64,000 nt of DNA from CAWFFV01 sp963814985 (GCA_963814985.1 CAWFFV010000025.1:1-64000); one strand, 5' to 3'; positions 9,494-21,336 are shown, counted from the stretch's first letter. Numbers and translations are program-made. The notes: generated by a model not told the origin, from the letters alone.

Positions 9494-10885
9494 TTATCCG
9501 TTATGTCTTTTTCGTGAAAATCCATGCAGGAGTATCCTCGCAACAATTGCCGGGTGAAAAAGCGCCGTGGGTGGCTCGATCATATGTACGACTTCGCTGA
9601 ACGCTTTGCTTGCGGAAGGCGTTGTGGGCAGCAGTTCAACGAGACTATCAAAGTAGCGATATGTCAATTTTGTGATCCCATTCGGCTTCTTCCCTTCAGT
9701 CGCAGGCACCTGGTAATCTGACGCCGTTGCCAATTGCCAGGGTGTCTCATTAATCCTGGCCAACTTTCGTTGGAAGCTGCGTGGCAGTCCTGCCAGCCCA
9801 TTCTTTTGATGAAGAAGGCTCTCATCAAGTATCACTGCACCCAATGCAGCCACCGTCATCCCTTGTCCATAGACAGGGTTGAATGCGCAAACTGCATCAC
9901 CCAGCGCCACAAATCCTTCTGGCTGGCGAGCCAATCGCTCAAAATGACGCAACCGATTTTCCGTACGCCGATAGCCATAAATCTGCGAGTGCGGTTGTGC
10001 GTCCTTGAGTGTTTCGTAAAACACGGGGTCAGATATACTTTTTGTAAACTCCAGGAAACCTTCTTCATCGGTGGGAGGATAATCCTTGCCCGTTCCTCCG
10101 AGTACCACAATCCAGTTCCCTCCTTCAATTGGCCAGATCACGCCACCTCGCAGATTTTTAGGAGGAGCGGCCTGGACAACAAGTCCTTTCCATGTTCGCC
10201 TGGAATCTGTTGGAGGGATATAAAGACGCGAGGCATATCCAAAAAAAGGGTTGACCACAGTTTCTGACGGTGGCGTGTAGCCGAGCGACTCAAACCAGCG
10301 AGGCATCTGAGAATCGCGTCCGCTTGCATCAACGACCAGATCCGCTGTAAGGGAGATGATCCCACGTTCCGCAAGCGCCGTACTGTTGCGTGCTCGTATC
10401 TGAACTCCTGTCACCGTTTGCCCATCGCTACTTGCTACCAGATTAACAATCTCATGCCCCTCGATCACTTGTACTCGCTTGCGAACCATGACTTCCTGGC
10501 GTACCTGCCATTCGAGCAAAGGACGCGTGCAAGCATATCCTTTCAGGCGAGACTGCGTGCGAGGAACCCAGCCAGTGGGGAAGCGATAACCATAATCAGC
10601 CGTAAAATCACCTTCAATGGCTCCTTGTGCCACCAGTTTGTCTTTGATACCAGGGAAAAAATCTTCAAGAATCTGTTGTCCCCGTACAAGCATGATATGC
10701 ACATGGCGTCCCTGAGGTACACCAGCGCGAAAGGCCGGCTCTTCTGGATAATGATCTCGCTCCATAAGGGATACGCGCTCAAAATGACGAGTCAGTATGT
10801 GTGCTGAGAGGAGTCCCGCCATTCCTCCGCCAATGACGATAGCATGGCTCCCCAAAAAATTGGAAGAGATGGAGGATGATGGCAT
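9494..10885 (-). CDS. FAD-dependent monooxygenase/oxidoreductase
   Basis: It carries a dinucleotide-binding fold at residues 14-26 (VIGGGMAGLLSA), a central VVDASGRDSQMPRW (the second FAD contact) and the GD motif GDAVCAFNPVYGQGMTVAA near residue 335. This is the layout of group A flavin monooxygenases and related geranylgeranyl reductase-like enzymes. 463 residues, intact. There is no Lys of the flavin-halogenase WxWxIP motif, so halogenase activity is not supported. The substrate is unknown. It is convergent with the CRISPR operon and is preceded by a palindromic repeat element. It has no obvious operon partner. Confidence 0.85.
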   Translation of the reverse strand: MPSSSISSNFLGSHAIVIGGGMAGLLSAHILTRHFERVSLMERDHYPEEPAFRAGVPQGRHVHIMLVRGQQILEDFFPGIKDKLVAQGAIEGDFTADYGYRFPTGWVPRTQSRLKGYACTRPLLEWQVRQEVMVRKRVQVIEGHEIVNLVASSDGQTVTGVQIRARNSTALAERGIISLTADLVVDASGRDSQMPRWFESLGYTPPSETVVNPFFGYASRLYIPPTDSRRTWKGLVVQAAPPKNLRGGVIWPIEGGNWIVVLGGTGKDYPPTDEEGFLEFTKSISDPVFYETLKDAQPHSQIYGYRRTENRLRHFERLARQPEGFVALGDAVCAFNPVYGQGMTVAALGAVILDESLLHQKNGLAGLPRSFQRKLARINETPWQLATASDYQVPATEGKKPNGITKLTYRYFDSLVELLPTTPSASKAFSEVVHMIEPPTALFHPAIVARILLHGFSRKRHNG

Positions 10886-10945
10886 GGTTTGCTCCTTTCA
10901 TTCAATGAGCCTGTCTGGAAAATCGGCGTTAGCAATGAAGATATT

Positions 10946-11091
10946 GACTACTCAGGCCCCTTTTCCGGATTTCCTCAGCGCCCATGGCGCTTCGTTGGCC
11001 GTTTTGTGTGGATCGCGGGGGTTGCGGCAACCCCCGCGATCCACACAAAACGAGACAAGCCGTCGTTGGTGAAGAGGGACCTGAGTAATTA
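10946..11091. repeat. Palindrome-core intergenic element, copy 1
   Basis: The ends GACTACTCAGG (left) and CCTGAGTAATTA (right) are inverted copies. Inside are a short CAGCGCCCATGGCGCTTCG hairpin and, at 11001-11051, a perfect palindrome with 25-base arms and a single central G. The core begins GTTTTGTGTGG as in the other copies. It lies between two minus-strand genes. No transposase. The remainder of 10886-11296 shows no gene. Confidence 0.85.
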
Positions 11092-11296
11092 TAAAAGGTG
11101 AGAGTATTACGTTCATTATAGCATTACACACATGAATAAATCATCTTACTTGCACGTTATCACGAGAAGAATAGTGCTAAAGAGCCTGCAAACTGATAGC
11201 TGCTAAGGCACCTTAGCGGCTATCGGTTGTCAGTTCTTCGTGTTCTGTAGAAGTACTTTTCAGTACCTCTACGGAGCGAGAGAGCTATGGTTAACG

Positions 11297-12838
11297 TTAG
11301 GAAGTGGCTAGAGACACATCATCTACAAAGAAGTCTGTAGGCAGGCTGGTATCAGTCGTACCCTGGAAGTAGACCTGGACAGTCTTCCCCTTGTACGCAT
11401 TCAACTGTGAAGTCACAGTAAAGGTATACTTTGTCCAGCCCTGGACGTTCAAGTTGCAAAGCGTTTGTACTGTTGCAATTGTTGTGCCGGTGCTTGTACG
11501 GAGCTTTGCATTGAAGTTATCGTAGCAGACTGTCTTTGTAGTTTCGGTTGTATCAACGTATATCCAGTAGCTGAATGTAGCACTGGTAAACGAACTGGGC
11601 AGGGTGACGCTCTGCCAGATCTGGTCATTACAACTGTCATAACCGCAGAGGTAGGCACTGTTTGTTCCGGTATGCGGATTGGTTGGATCGACCAGTTCGT
11701 AACCATTGGCAGAAAGATTCTTTCCACGGGGTGATGCCACTGTCAAAGCTGGGATTCGCAACGAGGTTACCCCCAGGATTTGGCGTAGGCGTGGGTGTAG
11801 GTGTGTGTGTAGGTGTAGGCGTAGGCGTAGGCGTGTGCGTAGGTGTAGGCGTAGGTGTAGGTGTGTGCGTAGGTGTAGGCGTAGGTGTAGGTGTGTGCGT
11901 AGGCGTGGGTGTAGGTGTAGGAGTCGTGCTGGGGGTTAGCCGGCAACTACTCGTATTGTTATCCCACTCCTGCTGGACAATATAGGGATTGCTGTTCCAG
12001 GTCACATCAGCACCCTGGCCATTGAGTGTTCCAAATGTCCAGGCACACTTGTCACCGATTTCCTGGCCGCCGGAGTCTATCCAGGCATTGATCAGAGGAT
12101 CGGTTGCAGCCTCCATCTCCTCGTGCGAGGTTACATTGATTGTCTGATCAGCGTCATCGTTGTTTGGGCTGGAACCTGGATTACAGGAGAAACTTGCGGC
12201 ATAAGGCATCGCTGCATAGAGGGTATTGGTGCCAAAGAAGTCATGATAAGCGCAGAATGTATTACTTGCACACTGCGATTGTGAGCTATCGATACAGAGA
12301 TCCTCGCCACGTCCAGTGAAGACAAAGAAAATGTTATTGATGCTGGATGACCAACCGTTGACCTGTTGTGCGTGTGTCACCTCGTTCTGGATATCACTGT
12401 CCAGTAACTGGGGTTTCGCGTATAGGCCCCACTATCTACCCACGAACCTGCCAGCACGGCATTGGAAGGAAATCCACCGCCAGACTGGGTATACTGGTTA
12501 GCAATCTGGTAGAGCGGGCTGCCTCCAATATCGCCAAAGTAACGCTTTATGAGACTGTTGTAGTTGGCGGATACATTCCCACCTGGCTCCCAGAAAATGG
12601 CGTAGACATTGGTGGTACCTGTCATTACCGGCCCACCACCATAGATAAGATTATTCCCTGACAATGGTTGAACATTAGAAGACTGGGATCCTTGTTTCAT
12701 AAACAGGTGGGGTGCATGATGCGTCAGCGTTACACCAGTTTGGTTGGCAGCCCCGGCGGGATGCATGACCAGAAATCCACTGGCGATGACCAGAAGCGCA
12801 ACTGGGATCGCGAGTAGCATGCTGGCACGTTTGTTCAT
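11297..12838 (-). pseudogene. Secreted EXORDIUM-like protein with Thr-Pro linker and C-terminal carbohydrate-binding-like domain, two frameshifts
   Basis: ATG at 12838, with AAGGAG upstream, opens a signal peptide (MNKRASMLLAIPVALLVIAS...AGAA). Next is YGGGPVMTGTTNVYAIFW, the start typical of the EXORDIUM/phosphate-induced protein family. The second frame has VTSHEEMEAATDPLINAWID, the conserved HE..EA.TDP motif of that family, ending before CRLTPSTT. A linker of Thr-Pro repeats with regularly spaced His (10-residue period, 30-bp DNA repeat at about 11790-11930) leads to a beta-sandwich domain (NLVANPSFDSGITPW to the stop at 11297). Frame changes are needed at about 12385 (near a CCCC run) and about 11720. 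It would be an extracellular protein of unknown substrate. The breaks may be sequencing errors. Confidence 0.75.
11785..11935 (-). repeat. 30-bp tandem repeat encoding a Thr-Pro-His linker
   Basis: GTAGGTGTAGGC-type units repeat about five times and encode PTPTPTHTPT on the minus strand. It is a protein linker between the EXORDIUM-like domain and the C-terminal domain, and has no spacers. Confidence 0.9.
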
Positions 12839-13423
12839 GCTAGAAACTCCTTGTGTTGATGGGTTAACGTACAAAGGCTACAACAACAGGATGAGAGAGG
12901 ATGCTCTTGTCCTATTCTCAGCATTGTTGTTCTGTCTCTACAATAAATGTACTTCAACGCGCTTTTGGTACACTTTTCTTTTGCTTTGCTCAATTGTGAT
13001 GATTTTGAATAGTACATCTGTCTTATTACATCCATAAAATACTAATTCAGGTTTTTTTTAAGTATAGATGAAAGGATAAAAGGCCGAAAAAATGCTTGAA
13101 GCGTGATTATAATGACAATATTTTTCTTTATTTAGAAAATGCAACAAGTTGGATAGAGAAATGGACACACATAAGATTACATAAGATTACATAAGATACT
13201 GGCTGGAAAGTCGCAAAAAGCTATTCGTACTTTATAAAAGGTTACCAGACAGGAATCAGTTTGCTTGAGCGTTAGTAAGGTTTCTCTTCTGGTACTCCTT
13301 GTGTTATCATAGGGAACGAAATGGTCGAACCTATGTCCTGGCCAAAGTAATTTTTGTCGTAGTTTTCACTTCTAAGAAGAACAGGCTGTGAAGCGGCTGT
13401 CTGTCTGGTAAAGAGAAAAAGGT
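12839..13423. promoter_or_regulatory. AT-rich divergent promoter region with a 10-bp tandem repeat
   Basis: 585 bases between the minus-strand secreted-protein gene and the plus-strand SNF2 gene. It is AT-rich with poly-T and poly-A runs (13045-13140). ATAAGATTAC occurs twice and then as ATAAGATACT at 13171-13200. No open frame with recognisable content. It probably holds both promoters, but no clear -35/-10 pair can be assigned. Confidence 0.4.
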
Positions 13424-16400
13424 TTGATAGTTTTTCATGTCATTTGGGATCATCTCCTGTCTGCTAAACTCCATATCTGGGCAGAGTCATCTCGTTTGCC
13501 AATGACTATTCCCAGGAACATTGAATGGCAAGCTGAGAAGCAAAAATCTGATCGGCATCCTTTTACACTCACCCATGATCCATTAAAGGAAGCGCTTGGT
13601 GAGCTTGTGGGGAGCGTACTTGTTGAAAACGCAAGTTGTGGTACTTTGATGCTTTGCATGCCATCGAGTCCGGAGGGGCCAGTAGCTTCTCCAGAACTTA
13701 TTCTGGAAGAGATCAGTGAGCAGAAGGGAACAACGTTCAAGCTCTGGCAGACCCCGACACTGATGTTAGAGCCAGATCTTGCCTTCGAATTCCTCCTCGC
13801 GCTGCCCAACCATCCACCACACGGCGTTGCTTTTGGGAGTTCGCTACGTTTTTGGGCAACAGCGGCAAAGTTCTCTTTTGAACTGATTGCCAGACAGTGT
13901 TATATGCCCACTTTGCAGGAGACACAGTGTAATGGAGAAATCGCCTTACGAGCCTCCTGGCAAGCAATACTTGCATCAGACGATGCTGAGCGGTTATATA
14001 TGCTCTCAAGGATGATGCCACCCATCTGCTGGGCATTTCTGCCGCCCGATGAAAAGCACTCTTCGGTGCCTCAGCAGATTGTTCTGCATTTTCTCAACCA
14101 GACCATCGATGCCTTCATACGAAGCCATATCTCTTTGGGAGAACTCCTTCCTTATCGTCAAAGTTATCCTTCCAGGACAGTACCTCTGCCTGAGCAATGG
14201 TTGCAGGCACTTTCTTCCAGTGTCCCGACACTTACGGCATCAGCTCAAGAACTCAAACATTTTTTCACTACTATGCACATCTGGCTTGATCAGATTCGAC
14301 CAGGCGAGGTGAACTCCCCTTTTCGCACCTGCTTCCGGCTCGATCCTCCCTCAGATGATGACAAAGAGGGTTCAGACTGGCATATCAGTTTCCATCTTCA
14401 GGCGAACGACGATCGGAGCTTGCTGGTTCCAGCGGAGGAGGTCTGGAAAGAACGTTCGAGTACCCTTACCTTTCTCAAACGCAAATTTGAGAATCCGCAG
14501 GAGCGGCTACTGGCCGATCTTGGAAGGGCTTCTCGTCTGGTTCCAGATCTTGAGGAAAGCCTGAAAACGGTACGTCCCAAAGGCTTTGAGCTGAATACAA
14601 AGCAGGCATACGCCTTCCTACGTGAGTCTACTCCACTGCTCGAACAGAGCGGATTTGGTATTCTCGTTCCTCCCTGGTGGCAGAAATCTATAACACGTCT
14701 GGGCCTCAAATTGAAAATGAAGCCGATGGCGGATACACAAACATTACCTGGGGCTGGAAACCATTATTGCCTACGATTGGACCATTTCTATTGGCGACAC
14801 AACACTCTCAGCCAAAGAATTTGAGAAGCTGGTCAATCTAAAACTCCCTCTTCTCAAGATACGTGGCCAATGGGTCGAACTGCGTCCAGAGGAGATTGAA
14901 GCGGCTATTGCCTTCTTCCAGAAAAAGCACGGAAATGGGAATATCACCCTGGGTCAAGCATTGCGCCTCGGGTTGGGGCAGGAGGAGTCCGAGGGAGGTC
15001 TTCCAGTAAAAGATATCGAGGGCGATGGGTGGATCAAGGAACTTCTGGAGAAGCTTGTGGATAGCACGAAGATATCTCTTATTGAAATACCTTCTACTTT
15101 CCAGGGGGAACTGCGCCCATATCAGCTGAAAGGTGTTTCCTGGCTGGCATTTCTCAAGCAGTTTGGTTTTGGAGGTTGCTTAGCAGATGATATGGGATTG
15201 GGAAAAACTATTGAGCTTATCACCCTTTTGTTACATGAGCGTGAAGTGGCTACTCAACAGGGTGTATTACAGCAGAGTCCTGCACTTCTCATCTGTCCAA
15301 TGTCCATCGTTGGCAATTGGTATAAAGAACTCCAGCGTTTTGCCCCATCTCTTAAGGTCATGATCCATCACGGACACGAGAGATCCTCTGGCGAGGTATT
15401 TGTGCAAGAGGTAAAACAGCATGATATCGTTCTTACTACCTATGCCCTGGCATTGCGCGATAGAGAACATCTTTCTTCCGTCGACTGGGAATATGTTGTA
15501 GTGGACGAGGCCCAGAATATCAAAAATGAAGCTGCCAGGCAGACACAGGCCATAAAAAATCTTAAAGCCAGGACGAGAATTGCTTTGACGGGGACGCCGG
15601 TAGAGAATCGGCTCTCCGATCTCTGGTCGATCATGGGGTTTCTGAATCCGGGGTATTTGGGTTCTGATCTAGATTTTCGTAAGAAGTTTGCCATCCCTAT
15701 CGAAAGATATCACGACGTAAATCGGGCAGAAACGCTCAAACGTGTGATACAACCCTTCGTCCTGCGCCGCTTAAAGACGGATAAGGCCATCATCGCAGAC
15801 CTTCCAGACAAGATGGAGATGAAGGTCTTCTGCAATCTTACCCAGGAACAGGCATCGCTCTATGAGGCTGTAGTCAAAGAGATGCTGGAGAAGATCGAAC
15901 AATCGGAGGGTATCGAGCGCAAAGGATTGGTGCTATCTACGTTATTAAAACTCAAGCAGATTTGTAACCACCCGGCGCAGTTTGTTGCAGACGGCAGTAG
16001 TTTGACTGGTCGCTCAGGGAAGCTGGCTCGCTTACATGAGATGCTGGAAGAAGTCCTGGCGGCTGGCGACAAGGCTCTCATTTTCAGCCAGTTTGCAGAG
16101 ATGGGAACTTTGCTGCGCCACTATCTGCAAGAAATGCTAGGGTGTGAGGTACTCTTTCTGCATGGGGGCACGCCCAAGGAGCAGCGTGATGTCATGGTAC
16201 AGCGTTTTCAGGAAGAGCAGCGAGGAACACCGCTCTTTATCCTCTCATTGAAAGCTGGAGGTGTAGGTCTCAATCTAACCGCTGCCAACCATGTGTTTCA
16301 CTTTGATCGCTGGTGGAATCCAGCTGTGGAGAATCAAGCCACCGATAGAGCTTTTCGCATCGGACAAAAGAAGAATGTACAGGTTTACAAGTTTGTCTGT

Positions 16401-16559
16401 ATAGGAACACTGGAGGAACGTATTGAGCAGATGATTGAGCGGAAGAAGGTGCTTGCTGAAAGCATCGTTGGCAGTGGAGAGCACTGGCTGACCGAGATGA
16501 CAACCGGACAACTCAAGGAATTATTTGCTCTGAGCCGCGAGGCTGTGGGGGAAGATTAA
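13424..16559 (+). pseudogene. SNF2-family DNA-dependent ATPase/helicase, one frameshift
   Basis: SWI2/SNF2-type ATPase with the bacterial SNF2-associated N-terminal region (DUF3670-like). TTG at 13424 opens MIVFHVIWDHLLSAKLHIWA, which fits the family start. The first frame ends at 14824, but similarity switches to a second frame at about 14750 (YDWTISIGDTTLSAKEFEKL). From there it is continuous to 16559. The helicase motifs are complete: LADDMGLGKTIELI (I), VVVDEAQNIKN (II), LTGTPVENRLSDLW (III), and FILSLKAGGVGLNLTAANHV and QATDRAFRIGQKK (V and VI). Joined length is about 1045 residues, normal for the family. Its TAA directly abuts the ATG of the SWIM-domain gene, a widespread pairing. A single shift suggests a sequencing indel. 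Confidence 0.9.
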
Positions 16560-17480
16560 ATGGGATGGCATAAAGAGCATGATGATTGGGATTACAAGGA
16601 GCCAATGAAGCCAGGAAGAGTTGAAGGTGGTATGAAGACTTCGAGCGAGCAAGGGGCGATTGGTTCAACCTGGTGGTCCAAACGCTGGATAGGAGTTTTG
16701 GAGTCCTTTAGCATGGGGACGCGGCTTACTCGTGGTCAATCTTATGCTCGTCAGGGTCAGATAATCTCGATGGATATTGAAGCTGGTATTGTGAAAGCCA
16801 GCGTCCAGGGAGCACAGCCCAGACCTTACACTATCAAGATCCAACTTAAGCCACTTTCAGATCAGGATTGGGAGAAAGTCACTGAAGCGATGGCTTCGCA
16901 GGCCATCTTTGCGGCCAAACTGCTTGCTGGCGAGATGCCTGTAAATATAGAAGAGGCCTTTGGTGCCGTGAAGCTCTCACTTTTTCCGGTAAGTGCCAAA
17001 GATCTTGAAACTGACTGTACATGTCCTGATTGGGCCAACCCCTGCAAACATACTGCTGCCGTCTATTATTTATTAGCTGAGCGTTTCGATGAGGACCCTT
17101 TCCTCATTTTCAAACTGCGTGGTCGCACAAAAGACGAGATTGTTCAGGCACTCAGGGAAAAGCGTACCGAGACACTTCCGGCTGAAAGCACTTTGTCCTC
17201 TGCTGAAAGTGATGCAGCCGAAGCCATCATCCCTCTCGAAGACCACCTGGACATGTTTTGGCAGGCAGGAGAAGAGTTGGAAACCTTTACTGTGAATCCT
17301 GCGGCCCCCAGGATAGATAAGGCAGTTCTTAAAAGGCTGGGAGATGCGCCTTTTATGATTGAGGGCCAGAATATGGTCTCTCTCTTATCCAGGGCCTACG
17401 ATATGGTGGATGCTTATGTATTGAGAGAGACAACAGAGGAAGATCGTAACTATTCAGGGGAGGGTGCCGGGGAATGCTAG
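16560..17480 (+). CDS. SWIM zinc-finger protein (SNF2 partner)
   Basis: The SWIM motif CxCxnCxH is present at about residues 150-163 (DCTCPDWANPCKHTAAVYYL). The N-terminal part (IGSTWWSKRWIGVLE, then TRLTRGQSYARQG) is the conserved region of the family normally encoded next to bacterial SNF2 helicases. The ATG starts on the base after the helicase stop, so the two proteins are probably made together and act together on DNA, perhaps in repair or restriction of foreign DNA; the exact function is unknown. Intact, 306 residues. Confidence 0.88.
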   Translation: MGWHKEHDDWDYKEPMKPGRVEGGMKTSSEQGAIGSTWWSKRWIGVLESFSMGTRLTRGQSYARQGQIISMDIEAGIVKASVQGAQPRPYTIKIQLKPLSDQDWEKVTEAMASQAIFAAKLLAGEMPVNIEEAFGAVKLSLFPVSAKDLETDCTCPDWANPCKHTAAVYYLLAERFDEDPFLIFKLRGRTKDEIVQALREKRTETLPAESTLSSAESDAAEAIIPLEDHLDMFWQAGEELETFTVNPAAPRIDKAVLKRLGDAPFMIEGQNMVSLLSRAYDMVDAYVLRETTEEDRNYSGEGAGEC

Positions 17481-17829
17481 ACTCCTGGCCGGAGTGCGAG
17501 GAGTCCTAAGAGTTACCTCATTTCGGAATCGGAGACTACAGAGAGGAAATATAAATAATGAAAAGGAGATGTGTGGAATAATCTTTTGGATCACTTGTCA
17601 TCTTATTTCAATTTGACATAGCAGAATAATGATACACAAGAAATTAAATATTAGTTTGATCTCAATCGTGTCTTATATATAGCAATTTTGTCTAAATTCT
17701 AAATACTTATCTCATTAATATTGCCCTATTGATGATAATAGAGTATAATTCGTCGCAGAGTGAAATATATTGTAATTCAATTACTAGTTACGGAATCACC
17801 GTACGTTGTAGGAGATGGGAGTAAATGGG
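17481..17829. promoter_or_regulatory. AT-rich intergenic region upstream of the FHA-ABC locus
   Basis: About 350 bases, strongly AT-rich, with several TATAAT-like hexamers between 17670 and 17790. No gene. It probably holds the promoter of the co-directional nine-gene locus that follows. Confidence 0.4.
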
Positions 17830-20520
17830 ATGTACCAGCAGGGCCTAGTATCGATTTGGTTTGTTACAGGGCCGGAGCGGGGGCAAACTGTTTCACTTAC
17901 AAAGCAAAGCGTTATTATTGGCCGTGATCCCACACAATGTGATGTTGTTACTAAAGACCCAACTGTTTCGGCAAAACACATACGCCTTTATTGCAATAAC
18001 AACGTATGGACCATTGAGCAAATCAAAAAAAACACGGTTGTTACTATTAACACACAACAGATACAACAAGCAAATGTTAAAGACAGTGATACAATTGGAA
18101 TCGGAAAAGATACAACGTTTTCTCTCTTTATCACATTACCTATAGACAAAACACAAATAGCATTACCGCCTGAGCATACCTCCCATACCTTCAATTGAAA
18201 TAAGTTCTAATGCAGGCCTAAAAAAACAACACGTTTTATCTATCGGCCAAATTATTAATATCGGACGTGACCCTTGCAATAATGTCGTAATCGATGAAGC
18301 TGTTATCTCCAGATTTCATCTTCAGATTCGACAAGAAAATAATCAATGGGTGGTTGTACATCCCCAGCCAGGGCACAAGCAGACACTCAATGGCTTGCAG
18401 TACCAGGGGTATCATGTCAAAAGCACTGAGTCCTATCGTAAAACTCTAGCTCATGGCGATATTTTTCGCGTAGGTAACGAGTTCGGTATGCTCGTTACAC
18501 TGACATACAATGATGGAAGTGGAATATCTCAAGATATTGTTCCAACAGTCTATCCTCCTATCCCCCTGGGAGCCTCTGAAATTACCCTTGGTCGAGCAAC
18601 AAGGAATACAATCATGCTCGCCATCCTCAGGTCTCTGCATTTCACGCTCGTTTGGTTCAAGAGCAAAGGACTTACCGAATTATAGACCTGGGTAGTACCA
18701 ATCATGTGTATGTCAATGGTCAACTGGCAACGAATAGACTGCTCAGAGTTGGCGACGAGATGCGTATTGGCCCATTTAAGTTTATATATAATGGTAGCGT
18801 ACTGACACAGCAAGACGAAAGTGAAAGTATTCGTATCGATGCTCTTGGACTCAGAAAAGTTGGAGACAAACAGACAATACTGCTCAATGATATCTCGTTT
18901 GCTATTCCCCCACGCAAGTTTGTTGCACTTGTGGGTGGTTCTGGCTACGGCAAATCTACATTAATGGATGCGCTCAATGGCTTACGACCTGCTCACGAGG
19001 GGCAAGTTTTATATAACGGTCAGGATTACTACAGATTAATTTGCGGCCTTCAGTACCCAACTTGGCTATGTACCACAGGAAGATATTGTTCACCGTGATT
19101 TGTCTGTAGAGAGGGCACTCGATTACGCGGCAAAGTTGCGACTTCCCTCAGACTTTACAAAGGCACAAATTCAGCAACGCATCGGCGAGGTACTCAACGA
19201 TGTAGATATGAAACACCGGCACAAGTTGCTTATTGGTAAACTGTCGGGAGGGCAAAGAAAGCGTATCTCGATCGCATTAGAGTTGCTAGCTAAGCCGAGC
19301 ATCTTCTTTCTTGATGAGCCAACATCAGGTCTTGATCCTGGCCTGGATCGTAAGATGATGATGCTTTTACGCAAGCTAGCAGACAAGGGACACACCATTA
19401 TCCTGGTGACGCATGCAACTAATAACATTACGATCTGCGATTACGTCTGTTTTCTCTGTAAAGGTGGTCGTCTGGCATACTTTGGCCCACCAAATGAGGC
19501 AACAACATATTTTCATCAATCAGACTTTGCTGATATTTATACCGCATTAGAGCCAAGACCGAACAGGATCCAAATATTCCAGAAGCGGCAAAAATAGCAT
19601 TTAAGAAATCAGCAGAATACCAGAAATATGTCTCAGTGTTACTTCAACAAAGACCAAAGAGTGCAGCTCTTTCCCATCTGGGCGGCGGTAGTACAATTCC
19701 TAAGCGTGGTAAGCCAGTGCAGCAGTTCCTTTTGCTCACCATGCGTTACATGGAGTTACTCAAAAATGACATCGGCAATCTACTAATCGTTACTTTTACA
19801 GGCCCCTATTATTGGTCTTATTTTGATCATTATTATCAAATATGTCCTGAAGAATGATCCATTTAACACATCCCGGCCAGGGATAGATGCAGAGAAGACC
19901 CTATTTATCATGGCCTTTGCCTCTGTCTTGTTCGGGTGCAGCAATGCCGCGCGAGAAATAGTCAAAAGAGGCACCAATTTATCGTCGTGAGCGTATAGTA
20001 AATCTTGGTATTATTCCCTATATGTTCTCTAAAATTGTAGTGTTAGGAGCATTATGTCTGTTACAGTGTGCTGTGCTGGTCTTCATGGTGAATGCTGCCT
20101 CACCATTCCAAAAGAGACATTTTTCCCTGTGAGCCGCAGAAATCTATATCACGATGGCCTTGACCTCATTTACTGGACTCATAATGGGTCTGGCTGTTTC
20201 TGCTATTGCTCCCAACAGTGATCGGGCAACGAGCTTTATCCCGATCATACTCATTCCACAGGTCATTTTCTCAGGCGTTATCTTCAAGACAGATGGTATC
20301 GCCCAAATCTTAGCTGGGTTCTTCGCATCACGTTGGGCCATAGTCGGTATGGGTTCATCTATCGGCCTGAACGGAGATCAGATTGATGGCAAATTTATTT
20401 GCATTCAACGATACAACCAGTCATCTTTTACTATCCTGGTGCATGTTAGCCCTCATGTGCATAGTTCTTGGCTGTGCCACAGGATATTTTCTCAAACGAA
20501 AAGATGTGAGGATGAAATAG
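17830..20520 (+). pseudogene. Triple-FHA ABC-2 type transporter (ATPase-permease fusion), multiple frameshifts and one stop
   Basis: Pieces in changing frames form one protein of about 890 residues. First come three forkhead-associated (phosphothreonine-binding) domains: VIIGRDPTQCDVV with SAKH, INIGRDPCNNVVI with SRFH, and ITLGRATRNTIML with a shifted SAFHARL, DLGSTNHVYVNG. Next is an ABCG-like ATPase: Walker A GGSGYGKST near 18935, LSGGQRKRIS near 19245 and IFFLDEPTSGLDPG near 19305. Then come ABC-2 membrane segments (PIIGLILIIIIKYV, FIMAFASVLFG, CLLQCAVLVFMV, FTGLIMGLAVSAIAP) and the end FLKRKDVRMK. Shifts are needed near 18180, 18630, 19040, 19560, 19800, 19975 and 20390, plus an in-frame TGA at 20130-20132. 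ATG 17830 has GGGAG eight bases upstream. The FHA domains would read phosphothreonines made by the locus kinase. Confidence 0.8.
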
Positions 20521-20605
20521 GAGTATGTTCCATAGTCAGTAAGAAAATGAAGCCTATTTTTGTCAACTATCCCAAATTAATAATTTTTTAAAGGAGAAAA
20601 CAAAC

Positions 20606-21325
20606 ATGAGTTTACCAGGCGGTGAAATGGCGGCGCGTCCGCTCCAAATTCGTTTGGATTACGGATTGCTGAGGCTCTATGTCTTCAAGCGGTAAGATAC
20701 AATCGATTGAATACAGCAATTCGTGAAGCTATTCCTCAGATGCGTGAGGTTGCTAAATCAAATCCTCATGCCCAGGTATTTGTCCGCGCCATAAAATTCT
20801 CAAGTGGAGCAATATGGCATGTTGCTCAACCAACACCCATTGAAACCTTTCAGTGGATGGATCCTCAAAGCTGGTGGTGTCACGGATATGGGTAAAGCTT
20901 TGCAGAATGGTAGCAGATCAAGAATCAACTCAAGATGCCTCCCATGGAGTCCCGTGGCCTTCCACCTGTACTGGTGCTCATTACCGATGGCTACCCCACT
21001 GACGATGTTGGGCAAGGCATCAAGGCTATAATGGATCAGCCGTGGGGTAAGAAAGCGGTACGTATCGCTATTGGTATTGGCGCGGATATCGATTACAACA
21101 TGTTGAAGCGGTTTATAGGAAATGATGAACTGCGCCGCTACAGGCACACAATGCCCAGGATTTGACGAATTTTATCGAGTGGGCCTCTACGGCGGTGCTT
21201 CAGGCATCTTCAACTCCCAAATATTTCCAATGATTTCGGTTCAGGCCCTATACTTCCAACTATCCCAACTCCGCCGCCAAATAGCGGTGATCAACAATCC
21301 GTGTGGCAATGCAGATATATTCTAA
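20606..21325 (+). pseudogene. TerY-like von Willebrand A (VWA) protein, frameshifted
   Basis: ATG at 20606 with AAGGAG upstream. After the start MSLPGGEMAARPLQ the frame moves. Then AIREAIPQMREVAKSNPHAQVFVRAI and FSSGAIWHV are followed by a shifted LKAGGVTDMGKAL and VLVLITDGYPTDD. The last two are the MIDAS-associated Thr and Asp motifs of TerY-type VWA proteins. The DxSxS motif near 20680-20700 is degraded (SSSGKIQSIE remains). The tail is NFIEWAST. At least four frame changes. TerY proteins are metal-binding VWA partners of a PP2C and a kinase in TerY-P triads; the next genes here are exactly those. Confidence 0.75.
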
Positions 21326-21336
21326 GGATAACGTAT

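Noticed and set aside
3738..9500. CRISPR array, cas6 or cas1/cas2 near the cmr operon
   Set aside because: No repeat-spacer pattern and no such genes were found on either side within the window.
9494..10885. FAD enzyme as a flavin-dependent halogenase
   Set aside because: The halogenase WxWxIP motif and catalytic Lys are not visible; only general FAD motifs are present.
11785..11935. Regular 30-bp repeats that could be taken for a CRISPR array
   Set aside because: Units are contiguous without unique spacers and encode a Thr-Pro-His linker in frame with a secreted protein.
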